Below, in pieces: positions 1-12,309 of a DNA stretch of 64,000 nt. The position numbers and the translations under genes are program-made. The DNA lies in assembly GCA_009733775.1 (NCBI GenBank), contig WOGZ01000168.1, positions 1 to 64,000 on the forward strand. The letters run 5' to 3'. Positions within the stretch are counted from its first letter, which is position 1, and each line of letters begins with the position of its first letter. This DNA comes from Alectoria sarmentosa (lineage: Eukaryota > Ascomycota > Lecanoromycetes > Lecanorales > Parmeliaceae). The notes below the pieces were generated by a model, which worked only from the letters and a program-made list of their open reading frames with translations, was not told the origin of the DNA and ran no database searches.

Positions 1-3000
1 AAAGCGATGCAAATGAGATTATGCGTTAATTTTCACGTTTTAAACTTAACGATATTATTATTATTATCATCGTTATTATTATTAAATAATGAAATTCAAA
101 ATCGATGTTTATTTTTCGATTCAATTTATTTTTATAAATTAAAGGTTTTGAAAACGTTTTTTACGATTCGCTTTCAAATTATATAATTTATTAAATCGAT
201 TAACTTAATTATTTCTTTTAAGACATTAATGAATTTTGACGTTAAAAATTCGAATATAATAATAATAATGAATATAATAATAAAAAGTTTAATATAAAAA
301 AAACGAAGTTAATAATAATTTTAAAATTTTAATACTTTTTAAATAAAATAAAGAAAACGAAACGAATAAATATGCTTTAAAACTTATATTTACTTTATTT
401 AAATAATTAATATAAATTATATATATATTTACGATCGCAAAAAATGATTCTTTTAAATTTTATATTAATAATTAACTTTTCAACGTATTAAAATGAAAAA
501 ATTTCGCGGTTTATATTAATTTAAGCGAAAAATGCTCGTTTTTAATTTAAATAATAAATTTAAACGACGATTAATAAGTTTAATATATTATTAATTAATT
601 ATTTCAATAAATTCGAATTTAAACGACGATCGATAAATTTGATTTATCGTTAATTAATTTGTTTTTAATAAGTTTTAAAATTAATAACTTTTAAAAAAAT
701 TACTCGTTTCGATTTAAATAAGAAATTTAACGACGATCAATATAATTTCGACACGTTATTAATTAATTATTTTAATGAGTTTTAAAATTAATTGCTTTCA
801 GCGATTGAGGCGCATTTATTAATTAATTTTTAATCGAATAAATACGTCGCACGATGAGAATATGTATTAATTAAATATAATTTCAAAGATTTAAAGACTG
901 CCTTTTTTAATTAACGTAACATTTTTATTAATTAAAATATATAATTTAATTTCTATAATCACGTCGTTGATAAAATTAACGTTTTTAATAAAAATTGAAA
1001 TTCGTTTAAAATTAACGTTTAAGCGTGTCTTAAATCGAAACTTCGAGATAATATTATCTCGTCGATGTGATAATAAATTAAATATCTCTTAACGCTTTAA
1101 GATTTTTACGATATTTTGTAATAATATGCTCGCACAAAATGTTTTCATAAAATAAAAATAAAGTTTCGTGATTTAAAACGATTTATAAGTTAATATATGT
1201 AAAACATATCGATAAAATAAATGTTAAATTATTAAACGAAGCTCGATCGATCGAATTTATAATTTATTAAAAGTAGATAATAGATTATTTAATTAAGATG
1301 CTATATAGAATATAAAATTTATTAAATTTACACTCGACGATAGTCGGGTAGAAAAAGTGAAACGAACTTGATTATTTTAACACGTTTATTTATTTATTAA
1401 ATTCTCGTGAAAACAATGTGTTAATTAAATAACGTCTTTTTAATTTCGTTATTTATATAAAAAATATTTATTATATTATCGTCGATTTTGTGCGAGAAAA
1501 CTTGATAATGCGAAATGAAGAAGAAAAACTTTAAAAAGTTATAAAATCGTGATTTCTTATTCGATGATAATGTTATATAAAATTTAAATATTTTTAATAA
1601 TAATCTTTCGAATAATATAATTAATATTGTCTTAATTTAAGTTATATAAAAGTAATATATAATTATTTCTTTTAATTCGCTAATTAAACGAATGTTTTAA
1701 TATTTTTTTTATATTCGTTATTATTAATAAAGTAAATTATTATCTCGATACGAATTATTCGAATTTCAATTATCGTAAGTAATTTGATTTAAAAATACGA
1801 TATTTTAATAATTTTTATATTTTAATAAAGTTTTTATTAACACGATTTTTTGAATTCGTTAATTAATATAAATAAAGTGAGTAAAATAACTTAATTATAA
1901 TATTAAAATCAATATAAAATTATATTATATAAATATATTAAATAAGATAATTAAGTAAGAAAGAAATATGTATATATAAAAAAACATTTATATAAAAGCA
2001 AATGTTTTTATTAAAATACGTTAAATTTAATCAAATAGTGTCAAAAAATTGTGATGTTAAAAAGAAATTAACTTTATTAAAAATGTAAAATACGCTTATA
2101 ATAAAATTTATATGCTTTATTTATAACTATATTAATAATATTTTATAAACGAATTAAGCGAGACAATTATTATTTTTATAATATATTATATTTATTTTAT
2201 TATATTATATTTTTTTAGCGAATATTAATCGCTTTTCATTTTATATCGAATATTTTATCTTTTAAATAAAGTAAATATTTTATTAAAATTTAATCTTTAA
2301 ATTATTTTAATTATTTCGTATTTTAAAATATTTAATTTCGCTATTATATATATTATTAATCTCAAAAATATTTTAAATAATTAATTTATTTATTTTAAAT
2401 ATTTTAATAAGTTATACGATCGATATTAACGTTATTTAATATTATTATCTTACGTTATTACGATATTATATACGCATATACACTATTTACAATTTCGAGT
2501 ATTATCGAATTAAAATCTTTATTTTTATATTATCAAAACTTAAAATATCGATTTAACGCATTTTGTTAAATTTATCGTTTAAGTTATTTATACGTTAATT
2601 TAATAAACATAATTACGTCGAATAATTTATTAATATACGTATTTTATTACGTAAATAAAAATTATAAAAATATATTTAAGAGAAATTTTTTAAGTTATTA
2701 ATTTCAACAATTTTGATTAAATGAAACGAAATTTTTATAAATACGATCGATGTTATAATATTTATTATTAATAATTTTATTAAATAAAAGTTTACATTTA
2801 ACGAGTTTAATTATATTTTTAAAATAATGTTTTATTTTAAAATTATTTTTCAATTTATTAACGACGGCGAAGTTATACGTTTTATAAAAAAACTTTATAT
2901 TTTTAAATATACGAATTTCGAAATTATATTCGATTATTTTACGTATATTAAAATATTCGAAAAACGAATTATCGCGATAAACGTTGTTTTTACGTTTAAT

Positions 3001-3330
3001 AAATAAACAATCTTCAATTTATTTATAATTCTTTTCGAACATTTTCAATTTCTAATTAAGATTTGAATTATCACGTTTGATATAACGATTATAAAAGTAA
3101 TAAATATATTTTTAAAAGAGAAAAGAAAGGGAAAAAAATTCAAAGATTCGAAAAAGAAGAAAAGCGCAATTGTTAATACTATATTGAATAAAAATAAAAA
3201 TGAAAATGAAACGGTTAAAAGGTTTATTTATAAAATATATAATCGATTATATGATAATGTGTGTTACATCGAGCGTTCGAATTTGATTTCGAATTGATAT
3301 CATAAAATAAAGGGTACGAAGCGAAAGCGC
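1..3330. repeat. AT-rich, RIP-like degenerated block
   Basis: Extremely AT-rich sequence with stops in all frames and no open frame of useful length. TpA is abundant, CpA and TpG are scarce, while CpG survives: in rows 1, 61, 541, 601 and 2221 (300 bases) I count 16 CpG against 6 CpA and 6 TpG. This is the mark expected when CpA is mutated to TpA by repeat-induced point mutation in ascomycetes. The original element cannot be identified. Composition changes towards balanced between about 3,250 and 3,400. A similar block closes the window on the right. Confidence 0.85.
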
Positions 3331-3368
3331 GATTAAGATGATTAATCGAAGACAATGATGTCGATTGC

Positions 3369-3550
3369 ACGATGTTTTTAAGTCAGAAGACTTGTGATTG
3401 AAACATCAAACGATGTGGGGTTAAACGGCCTATGAACGAACATCAGACGATGTGAGACCAGACGATCTGTGAACGAAACATCAGACGGTGTGAGACCAGA
3501 TGGCCTGTGAACGAAACATCAAACGGTGTGGGGTCAGAAGGCCTGTGTAT
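3369..3550. repeat. About 37-38-bp tandem repeat, roughly 4.5 copies
   Basis: Units begin with ACATC at 3403, 3440, 3478 and 3516, with a more decayed copy before 3403 and a partial copy after 3540. Each unit contains two short dyads: CATC...GATG around a 4-base loop, and a CAGACGATCTG or AGAAGGCCT-like palindrome. The units differ by C/T and G/A changes, as expected from mild RIP. The array sits exactly where the AT-rich block gives way to normal sequence, so it may be a terminal or subterminal repeat of a transposon; that is inference. Confidence 0.75.
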
Positions 3551-4081
3551 AATTACATGTTTTCTTGATGGATTGGTATGTTTGACCGCAGGGGCGAGTC
3601 AAAATTTGGCCCTCAAGTTATCCCAGTCACCTCGTGTTCTGAAACACCTAATTTCGCTACTGTATATATTACTGGTCCCAGAGACATTCTGGACAATTAA
3701 TCCATCCATTCTGAATATTTCAACATATTCTATTTCCTCGACTTCTTCTTCACTAATAACCTTTGACCTCGAAATAGCCGCGAAGACCGATCAGGAATTT
3801 GTATGTCGAGGAGGAGGATGAACATATCTGGCAATACCTAGCTCGCGTTTGATTACTGGTCAATCTGTCCATGAGCGGACACAGCACGATGCTCACAGAG
3901 AAAGTAGAGTTCGTTTAAGATCGAGATATAGAGTAGCAGCATTGATAGCGTTTTGAAGCGATCTTGTGTGGATACCCCACGTTGAGACGTATCTTGCGGG
4001 GTTCATATGCTGGGCGTGCGCGATCTCGAACACCGAGTCATATACTTTGACTTTATGCTAGAATACTGATCAAAGGATTCG
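3551..4081. other. Unassigned transition sequence
   Basis: Balanced-composition sequence between the tandem repeat and the beta-propeller pseudogene. A 104-codon open frame at 3507-3821 starts inside the tandem repeat and shows no recognisable protein features. It may be the edge of a mobile element. I see nothing else. Confidence 0.4.
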
Positions 4082-5453
4082 CACCTCCTCGTTCTTGCCC
4101 TCCTGCTTGCACTTAGTGCGAGGCCAGCCACTGCGCAAATCCAGGCACCGGCTCTTCCCAGCGCGCCTCCAATCTCCCCATCAGATCGTATCTATACGGG
4201 CGATCAAACCTCAAACACCCTCCAACAAAGTCCTCGGTACAATCGTTCTCGGCGAGCGGCGCTTGACCGATGACTTCAACCCTCAGTACATCGGCGCAGT
4301 AAACAGCCACGGTTTGGGCTTTTCCCGAGACGGGAAATACATCAACTCAGTCAGCGTCACTACTAAAACGCTCACCGTCATTCGAACTCTGGACAATAGC
4401 ATCGTCTCACAAACATATGTAGATCGCGCACCTCACGAGGGATTCTTCAGCGCGGATAACCGGACAGTCTGGGTAGCAGCCCGGGGCACAAACTTTGTGG
4501 ATATCGTCGATGGAATCAAAGGCGACATCATTGGCAGAGTGCTCTGTGCCCCGGGATCCAGTAAAGTCCTGTTTAGTCCGGACGGGGCTACTGCGTATGT
4601 AAATCATATTCTCTCAGCTACACTGGATAGCATCAATGTCAATTCACAGAAAGTCGTCCACCAGATTACAGGAGTCGCAGATGTCTTCTCCTCAACATGA
4701 TGATCAACGCGCAAGGCACCTCAATCTGGGTGGCGCATAAGACGTCTGTATTAGACTTACAGCAACAGAAAGTCGTCACAGTCCTTGAAACAGGCGCTGA
4801 AACCAGCCACCCGAACTTCGCCATCGTCAATAACATAACCTACGGCTGGGTTACAGTTGCCGCTCTCAACAGCACAAATGTCTATCGCCAAGACACCCCC
4901 AGCTCCCACCCAATCCTCGTCACCACAGTACGCATGAGCGGCATAGAACCCCACGGTATCTGGCCTAGCCCCGACAACACACGTATGTACATGGTCAACG
5001 AACACAGCGATACGGTCGATGTCATCGATACCGCAACCTACAAGATCTTGCACACAATGAATGTCGGCCAGGAAGGGCAAGCACTCATCTACGTCGCTGG
5101 CGCCGTGCCATCTGGACCCGGCACACAGAATTTTGGGTCAGCAATGCTTAGGTAACAAGATCGAGAATCGAATCGTTCCTTTTGCTAGTTCTAGCAATGC
5201 AAGTGCGCTGTTGACGGTGCGAGGGGTGGCAGGGCTGGATATGGTGCAATTTATTGGCAGGCATCTAGACGGGAATACGACGTATCTTGCTTCAGCGTCC
5301 TGTTACGCGTGCAAGGGGGTCTCGATACCACTACTGAAATTCCAGGGCACGTATCCCATTGGTATGGGCTGCATCTCTGCCGGGCAGGTGTTGGGGTTCA
5401 TGTTGTTCTTGGATGTGTATGATATCGATACTGCGACTGTGAGGTCGACGTGA
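4082..5453 (+). pseudogene. Secreted YVTN/beta-propeller protein, frameshifted pseudogene
   Basis: Three reading frames in series encode one recognisable protein. Frame A (4082 to about 4225) gives a signal-peptide-like LLVLALLLALSARPATAQ stretch but has an in-frame TGA (4067-4069) upstream and no usable ATG. Frame B (about 4225-4690) continues with PSNKVLGTIVLGERR and propeller repeats (SHGLGFSRDGKYI, VLFSPDGATAYV). Frame C (about 4690-5150) carries IEPHGIWPSPDNTRMYMVNE and DTVDVIDTATYKI. Frame B resumes from about 5150 to the stop at 5453. That is three frameshifts plus a lost start. The ...SPDG/DTxxxxVIDTATYK pattern is typical of YVTN-family seven-bladed propellers (about 400 residues). 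Introns do not explain the shifts, since no GT...AG pair fits. It lies next to the RIP-like block. Sequencing error is possible but would need several independent errors. Confidence 0.8.
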
Positions 5454-6606
5454 TGCGCCGCGCGACGAATAGGGGATAAGGTGGCGACGCTCTTCGACGG
5501 GGGCATACTTCTCCATATCTTCCAGAGTGTGAAGAGGTAGCAGAAGGATAACGAGTCGTGGGGACTGAAACTTCGATTCTTGGCCCAAGTTTCGATTGAT
5601 GAGCGGAAGGTGCGAAAGACGTAGGTTAGAGCCCAAGAAGGAGAGGCTCCAAGCAGTGTTTTACTCGAGGTCGAATGTCGTAAAAGAACAGCGAGGGATC
5701 CGGAGGGACGTCCTCATCGAGGTTTTGCAACAATGCTCTTGATATTCCACCAAGCGACGCCTTACCCAATCGAGGACCAGCGTGGTCGCCTCGCTTCACA
5801 TAGATTTCAGGATTTGGATTTTCATATCGCCTCCATAATTTCTGAATTGTTTAGATGTTCAGAGTCGGAAAGATTTCATGATGCCAAGACGCTAGGTCGT
5901 TCACCTTATCCCGAAGTTTAACCGACGTTTCTGCTCCTGTTCAACATGCTTTCGAGGTGATCGATGATGGAAATCTGGAAGCCTGGTCAAGATTGCTGCT
6001 GGTACGTTCACGATGGATAATTACGACCCAATAGCGTTGACCTGGCTCCTTTCATTTTCATTGCTCCGCACAGTCGCTACTGCTCTCGCTTTTCCCAGAC
6101 ATTCACAACAATCTCGAGACAAAAGAATAAAGCCACATTCTAGGAAGCCAAGGATCAAGCCAGAACATGAGCTGCGCTCAATCGTCTTGCCTTCTCCTCT
6201 CGCTGGGCCTCGCCCCTGCAGCGTGACTTCACCAGGCTGCAGAAGCGCCAAGTGCAGTGCGGCTGAGGGCGCGCCGCCAGGATGCACTATGCACCTTCCT
6301 TCTTCAACCTTGCGTCCCGCTTTCGTATCCTAAAGAGCCTCTAACCTGTGCACGTTGAATCTATGCAGTGACCGTCACGGGCGATTTGGCTTCAGAGTGG
6401 TTCGTCTACAGACCGAGATATTCTGTCATTAGTCAATCGAGCTTTGTACTACTCGAACCAGCGCAATACCTGCTTCTTTCCGTACAGCGTCTGCCGCTTG
6501 CCGCGTTATTTGACCATAGGCCCGCGATTCCTCGAGCTGGGTTTCGCTATACGACCGCCGGGGCTGTTTAGTAGACTTCTCCCGGCCTTCTTGAATGAGG
6601 TGCAAG
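5454..6606. other. Intergenic, no gene seen
   Basis: About 1.15 kb. Open frames of 60-106 codons (for example 6013-6333) lack recognisable domains or splice continuity. The last few hundred bases should hold the promoter of the ankyrin gene. Confidence 0.4.
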
Positions 6607-9172
6607 ATGGATCCACTTTCTCTGACTGCTAGTATTCTCGCTGTTATCGGGGCAAGTAGTGCTATTGGTAGAGGTCTCAAGAAGACAATATCCGCCAGAC
6701 GTGTCCCTGATATCCTTCTCCAGCTTAATAACGAAGTAACCGATCTCCAATATGTCGTTCAAGATATCGAGGACCTCCTTCGACAGAAGGCCCAAACAAG
6801 TCGAGAGGATCGAGGGCTCTTGCCGAGCTACGCGAGCCTTTCCTGGGCTCTCGGACACGCGAAGCAAACACTATTGGCTCTGGAGTCATTGATTGCATAT
6901 GAGCTCAGCACGGTCGACAGTCGTGATGGACGGACCAAAATCAATTGGATTTCATGGCTCCGAGCCGAATCAAAAGTCAAAAGCCTGAAAGATGATATTC
7001 GTACTGACAGGGTCCGCTTGTCTTCAGCGCTGAGTCTTCTGGCATCGTAAGGTTGCCTTCCGGTGTCGTGAATATTGGGCCCCATACTGACCCCAAAAAG
7101 ATCCCTTTTTCTGGGGCTGCATGATCAAATGCGGAGGATATCCTTCACAATGGAAACGTTGAAGCTCCAGGTTGCTCAGACTGGCGACACTTTCATGAAA
7201 TCACAAGCCGAACAGACGCTTATACTTTGCGGCTCCCAACAGGCAGTAATCCCTCAGTTCTTCCAGAAGGACGATAATGACTTCCAAGCGCCGCGGAAAA
7301 ACACAGGCGTAGAGACCTTTGCGACGTCTTTGAGACGAGGTCAATCCCAGTCTTCACAGTCAGATGCTGCTGTGGTAAGACCTAACTCGTTAAATTTCGA
7401 TCTTACGCGAAGCTTGTGTGAGCAAGGCTGCAATTGCGCATGCCACAAGAGGGGCAGAATAACAAGTCCGTATTACCTGAATGCCGTTTTCGGTTCGCTC
7501 TTGATAGGATACACCGGACAGCCTTGGGGGGCTCGGACATGTAATGGCACTGACTGTCGCGGTCGTTCGACATGTATCACCTATTCATACGCCTTTCCTC
7601 AATGGTTCTTGAACCGAATGGTAACATTGAAGATGGTGTATGATCAATCAGGAGGGCCAGAGCTCTGCCTTAGGGTTGTGAGAGTGCGCTCTCACGAGGA
7701 CAATATCTTCGACGTGGCTACGAGAAGCATGGAAGAAGTATCCATCGATCGCATCAAGCTCCTCTTGGTGAGTGGAGAAGCATCGGTACTTGACGTGGAC
7801 CCATACGGCCGAAGTGCTCTTCAGGTGAGGAGCAGTCTATCCTATGCGTACAACTCTAGATCTGATGCAATGAACAGCTGGCTGTTATTTGTGGGAGATA
7901 CGACATCGCTGCATTTCTGATAACGGCTGGCTCCGATATTTTCTACGAAGATTTTCAAGGCTTGTGAGCATAATCTGGACTAACTCAGATTATCTGCTAA
8001 GCTGATGGGAAGCTAGGTGTGCTTATACCATCGCGTGGCAGAGGATCTTGGGCTCGTGCAAAGGCCGCGGACCAAGCAAACTCCACAACTGTTTGCGTAC
8101 TCTATTCGGAGATCAATCGCACCTGACTCTGTTCAGACTTCCACCATTGATAAGAGCGTACCTTGGTTCCTCTCACAAAACGTTTGAGAGTGTCCTGTCA
8201 ATGACACCACGGTCTGCAGTTGACAATGTGGATGTGACTGGGAGTACCGCTCTATCTTGGGCTGTACAGCGCTGTGATTGTAATTCTGTGAAGCAACTCC
8301 TTGTTTGTGGATCCGATCCTGGACATGTAGATCTATCTGGTTGGACTCCTCTGCATCGAGCCGTTTACGTCCATGACGTTGCTTGTATGCATTTATTGTT
8401 AGCCGCCAAAGCAGACGTCAACTCCAGGACTCGTAGGGGAGTCACCGCGGTGCATATGGCAGCTAAAATACAAGGGGGCACCACGTTCATGGAGACACTT
8501 TTGTCTTGTGGCGCAAGCATCGAAAGCCCGGACGATGCAGGACTTCGGCCATTGCATTCTGCAGTGCTTCACGATCAAGTTGCGAACCTAAAGCTTTTAT
8601 TACGAAGTGGTGCAAATATCAATGCGGCATCTCCAAGTGGGGTGACTGCTCTGATGCTTGGAGTGTGGTTCAACGCTCATGAGACTTTGAACATCTTGCT
8701 GTACGACAAGGCGCTTGAGTACGACGGTGAGGATACCGAAGGGCGTTCTGTGCTACACTATGCTGCTTTATACGGAGATCTGGAGACATTGAATCTACTT
8801 CAATACTCCCACCAAATGAAGATGGTCAATTTAGACGGCGGCACGGCCCTGGCTCAAGCAAAATTGCGAAGAGACCACGATCGAACCTCGACTACTTGTG
8901 TGACTCAACCTTCGGACAAAGACCCATTGGTGTGGTATTCAGCCTTCGAGGCGCTCTGGAACAGTATCGTCAAGACCCAGCAACGTGGTTGCGAAGGGGA
9001 CCCAGAGGCAAGCAAACGGGTCATTGAAGGGGAGTCGGCCGACGATGAGGAGGACCCAGAGGTCTGGGAAGACGCTCACGAGTCGATGGATCTGTCTTTT
9101 GTATCAAATCGCAACAGTTCGATGGCAAAACTGGGAGGCAGAACGACAGCTCGGCACGCAAAGCTTATTTAG
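6607..9172 (+). CDS. Helo-like N-terminal / ankyrin-repeat protein
   Basis: Exons 6607-7046, 7101-7824, 7878-7963 and 8017-9172; introns of 54, 53 and 53 bp, the first with GTAAGG and a CTGAC branch point. The product is 801 aa. The start MDPLSLTASILAVIGASS is the usual opening of fungal Helo-like/STAND N-terminal domains (residues about 1-145, amphipathic helices). At about 253-262 comes the Cys-rich CEQGCNCACH motif followed by SPYYLNAVFG and Y-FPQWFLNRM, a segment often seen between this domain and ankyrins in fungal proteins. About six ankyrin repeats follow (GWTPLHRAV, GVTAVHMAA, GLRPLHSAV, GVTALMLGV, GRSVLHYAA), then an acidic tail. No NACHT or NB-ARC is present. Such proteins are thought to act in non-self recognition or cell death; the role here is inference. 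All splice junctions keep the frame. Confidence 0.85.
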
Positions 9173-10515
9173 CTTCACGCGGCTCTAATACCAACTTTCT
9201 GGCATTCGTTCCCTTGTGTGGAAGGGCGTCTTGAGTTTGGGATCGGGAATCTGATTTGGAGAATTTGTTCGGCGGTACGGGGGCAGAGACGGTCGGGTGC
9301 GAGTGGTCAGTGCAGTGTTAACCTTTCTCCTGAGGGGGTATAGGCAGCTAGTGGCCTGTTCCACGGAGTCATTGTCCAAAGGCCAAGATTGCAGGGCAGA
9401 GGAGGCTTTTGCAGGCAGAATTGCTGCAGAGTATGGGTCATAATTGGATTCGGTCATATTATTCCTCAACTGCAACATTTGCCGAGTATAATACTCATCC
9501 GCTGGGAAACGGTTCGCAGACGAGTCTTCCTTCCTATCCAAAATTAATTCGTCCCGTGCGCGCTCTCAACTGCAAATGAAAGATGATAGCATAGTTAGAA
9601 AATTACCATCGCTGATGAAAGTGCTTTCTTTGCTCAGGATGTGATGATTACGCATTCTAGAAATAAACTGCCCACTTTTTACGTTACATATACATACATA
9701 TAGCCCGTCGACCTTTTCGAGTCAGCCACATTACTTCTTCCTACTACTATTACTCGCTACGTCTACTCTATTTTATTTTATTTTACTTTACTCTATTCTA
9801 TTTTATTTTATTTTACTCGACTCGACTCGACTCGATTTTATTCTCTTCTATTCTACTTTACTTCATTTTATTTTACTTTATTTTACGTTTACTTTATTTT
9901 ACTTTACTTTATTTTACTCTATTTTATTTTACGTTTACTTTACTTTACTCTACTCTATTCTACTTTATTTTATTTTACTCTACTCTACTCTATTTTACTC
10001 TACTCTACTCTCGAAATAGGTATCTTACCTAGTAATAAATATATACATCATCATAGAAATCGGGCAGAGCAACTATACTGTATATACAAGTACAACAGCA
10101 AGCAGCGCGAGACAAAGCTATTTTTTCTGCAAAAGAATATCCTATCTATCTTCTGTACTACCAAATCGGCGAGTTTTCTCTCTACATTTTTTCGTCAGCA
10201 GTAAAGATATTCAATCAATCAGAAAAGAGCTCTCGTTTACGATGAATATGAGCCGAGCCGGTGAAATGTCATATTATTTCTGCGTCGTCAAGACGTGCGG
10301 GCACGATAAAGCACAACGGATCTTTAATACTATACCCCAATAGTACCCCACTGCGGATTTCCTTTCTTCAGAGAAACTCGATGGATCAGGCGATCGAAAT
10401 GGATTATAGAGGCATGCGATGCGATGCAATGCATCCGCACGGATTCGTACACAACACAAACACGTCCTCTAATAATTAAAAAAAAAGGATGGAAACGCAA
10501 CAAAGGGCGTAAAGA
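9173..10515. other. Convergent intergenic region with microsatellite
   Basis: 3' flanks of the ankyrin gene (+) and the SPT10-like gene (-). It holds the 9,757-10,013 microsatellite described separately. Small frames at 9185-9541 and 10261-10479 have no recognisable content. Confidence 0.5.
9757..10013. repeat. Degenerate pentanucleotide repeat (TTTTA/TTTAC/TCTAC family)
   Basis: About 255 bases of imperfect 5-base units (TTTTA, CTTTA, CTCTA, CTCGA), with TTTTACTTTA and TTTTATTTTA runs. No coding potential. Confidence 0.9.
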
Positions 10516-12309
10516 TCACGAGTTTCTCAAAAGCTCCTGAAAGTCCATCTCCCTCTCATTCTTGTCGTCGTCGTCGTCGTCGTCCCCATCCCGCATCCTC
10601 TCATTCTTGTATCCGTCCCCGTCCTGCATCCGAACCCCGTGCGCCAAGCCCCCAGTCTGATACCCCGTCGGCTCGTCCCCTTTCCTCACATGTCTCTCCG
10701 TCGCCATGGCCATGGGCAAGTGCTGTGGCGGCGGGGCGCCCATGTCCAGACCGACATAGCGATTGGCGACCCTATGCGGACTCGTATAGTCATCGCTACC
10801 ATAATGGCCCACGTGGTGCTGTTGGTGTATGATGCGCGGATCGATTTGCGGGTCGACGGGGATGCCGTTGAATTCCTGCAACCGGCGCATCATCGCCGTC
10901 GGGGCTTGATGGTCCATCTCCATCTCCGGGCTTCTGGAGATGGAGAGATCCCTCGGGATCGGCCCGGGGCTCGGGTCCGGTTGGTCAAAGTTGACGAGCC
11001 GCTCGATCATGCTGTTGGGGTCATTCTGTCCGTTGGCAAAGGCAGCTTTCCGGAGCTGGCCCGGCCCCTCGCCCATTGGCCGCACGGTGGGTGCTTTCGC
11101 GGCAGTGTCCTTGCAATCGGGACAATTCTTGATGACGAGACTGACAGTCTCCTTGATCCTGACCCAATGAAACCTCTCCGCAATGGTAGCCGTGGTTTTG
11201 TTGATACCGCCATGCTGCTGCGCATGCACTTGCTTCGAGATCTGATATTGCCGCTGCGGATCGCTCACCACCTCTTTATCCTTGAGCATCAACTTCTCCT
11301 CACTTCCACCGTTTTCATCTCCAACAACAAGCTTGTAGTGCGTCGCTGCACTTCTTAATCGGCTCTTCTCCGCTCGATCAGCCCCTGAAGGATAGGTGCC
11401 GTTTTTGAGATAGTAACGGATTTTATCAAAGCGTTCTTCGCTGACGATGTCCTCGGCGTCAGAGCCTAGACTACGGCCATAGACTATGGCTTCCACCAAT
11501 TCATTAGGAGAGGAGCGGAGGTTTCCGCAGGAGGGGATCCGGCCGATACGTTTGAAGCCGAGGGCATCCCAGATTCGACAGGATGCGACGTTGGTTTCGT
11601 AGACAAGGTTGAAGACCGAGTAAGTGTATCCCTGATGAATTATGTTAGTTAAGTCCTCTATCTCATACCTCTTCTATCCGAAAGATTTTAAAAGAGAAAA
11701 CAGAAAGGGTGGCTCAAGATCAGTGAACAGAGTGTTGAGGTTTAAAAAATAAATTAATGATCAAAAAATGGGACATACCAGTTTTGGAGCCCACTCTAGA
11801 TACCCTTCTCCCATTAACCTCCCGACTCCCTTGTTTCTTGCTGCCTCTGTCACTAGGAAGCCTCCGTTGCAAACATGGCTACTTCTCCCTGGATAGTTTG
11901 GCTTGACGTAAAAGCTTCCCAAACAGACTTTCTCCCACCCCTCCCCTCCGTTCTCCATTTCCCAGACCTGCTCCACGCTTTCCACCTCCCCCAGCAACAT
12001 GATCGCACCAAAATTCTGAAACCAATAGGTGCCGAATGTTGGGAGGGGCATAGATGTCATCATGGGGTATGTGTCTCCTTTTTCGATTTCGAGATTGAGC
12101 TGAGAGCAAAGACATGAGAGCAGGCGGGGTGGGACGGCGGTGGCAGTGGAAAAGGGGAGCAAGGAGGCGATGGTGATGCGATCGCGGAGAGTGACCTTGC
12201 GAGGGACTATGGAGTGTGGTATTTGTGAATCCTTGGGCGTAGGGTAGGGAGGATTGCCGGAGACACGATAGATGGCCGGCGCCGTTGGATCTTCCAACAT
12301 CGCCGGCAT
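10516..12309 (-). CDS. SPT10: SPT10-like GNAT acetyltransferase with HHCC zinc finger
   Basis: Exons 12309-11779 and 11631-10516 joined by a 147-bp intron (GTATGT donor, TCAG acceptor); 548 aa. A frame-open TTG lies upstream at 12327, but the first ATG after an in-frame TAA is at 12309. Residues about 90-230 form a GNAT domain of the Mpr1/Spt10 type (FYVKPNYPGRSSHVCNGGFLV, RNKGVGRLMGEGYLEWAPKL, NLVYETNVASCRIWDALGF). Residues 313-350 form an H-x3-H-x29-C-x2-C zinc finger (HAQQH ... CPDC) like that of retroviral integrases, the DNA-binding module of yeast Spt10, which activates core histone genes. The tail is Pro/Gln-rich and ends in an acidic run (GDDDDDDD from a GTC repeat at 10561). Divergent from the GST gene. 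Likely nuclear transcription regulator; assignment is from domain architecture. Confidence 0.85.

Noticed and set aside
3403..3548. CRISPR-like array
   Set aside because: Units are head-to-tail without spacers, and the window is clearly eukaryotic.
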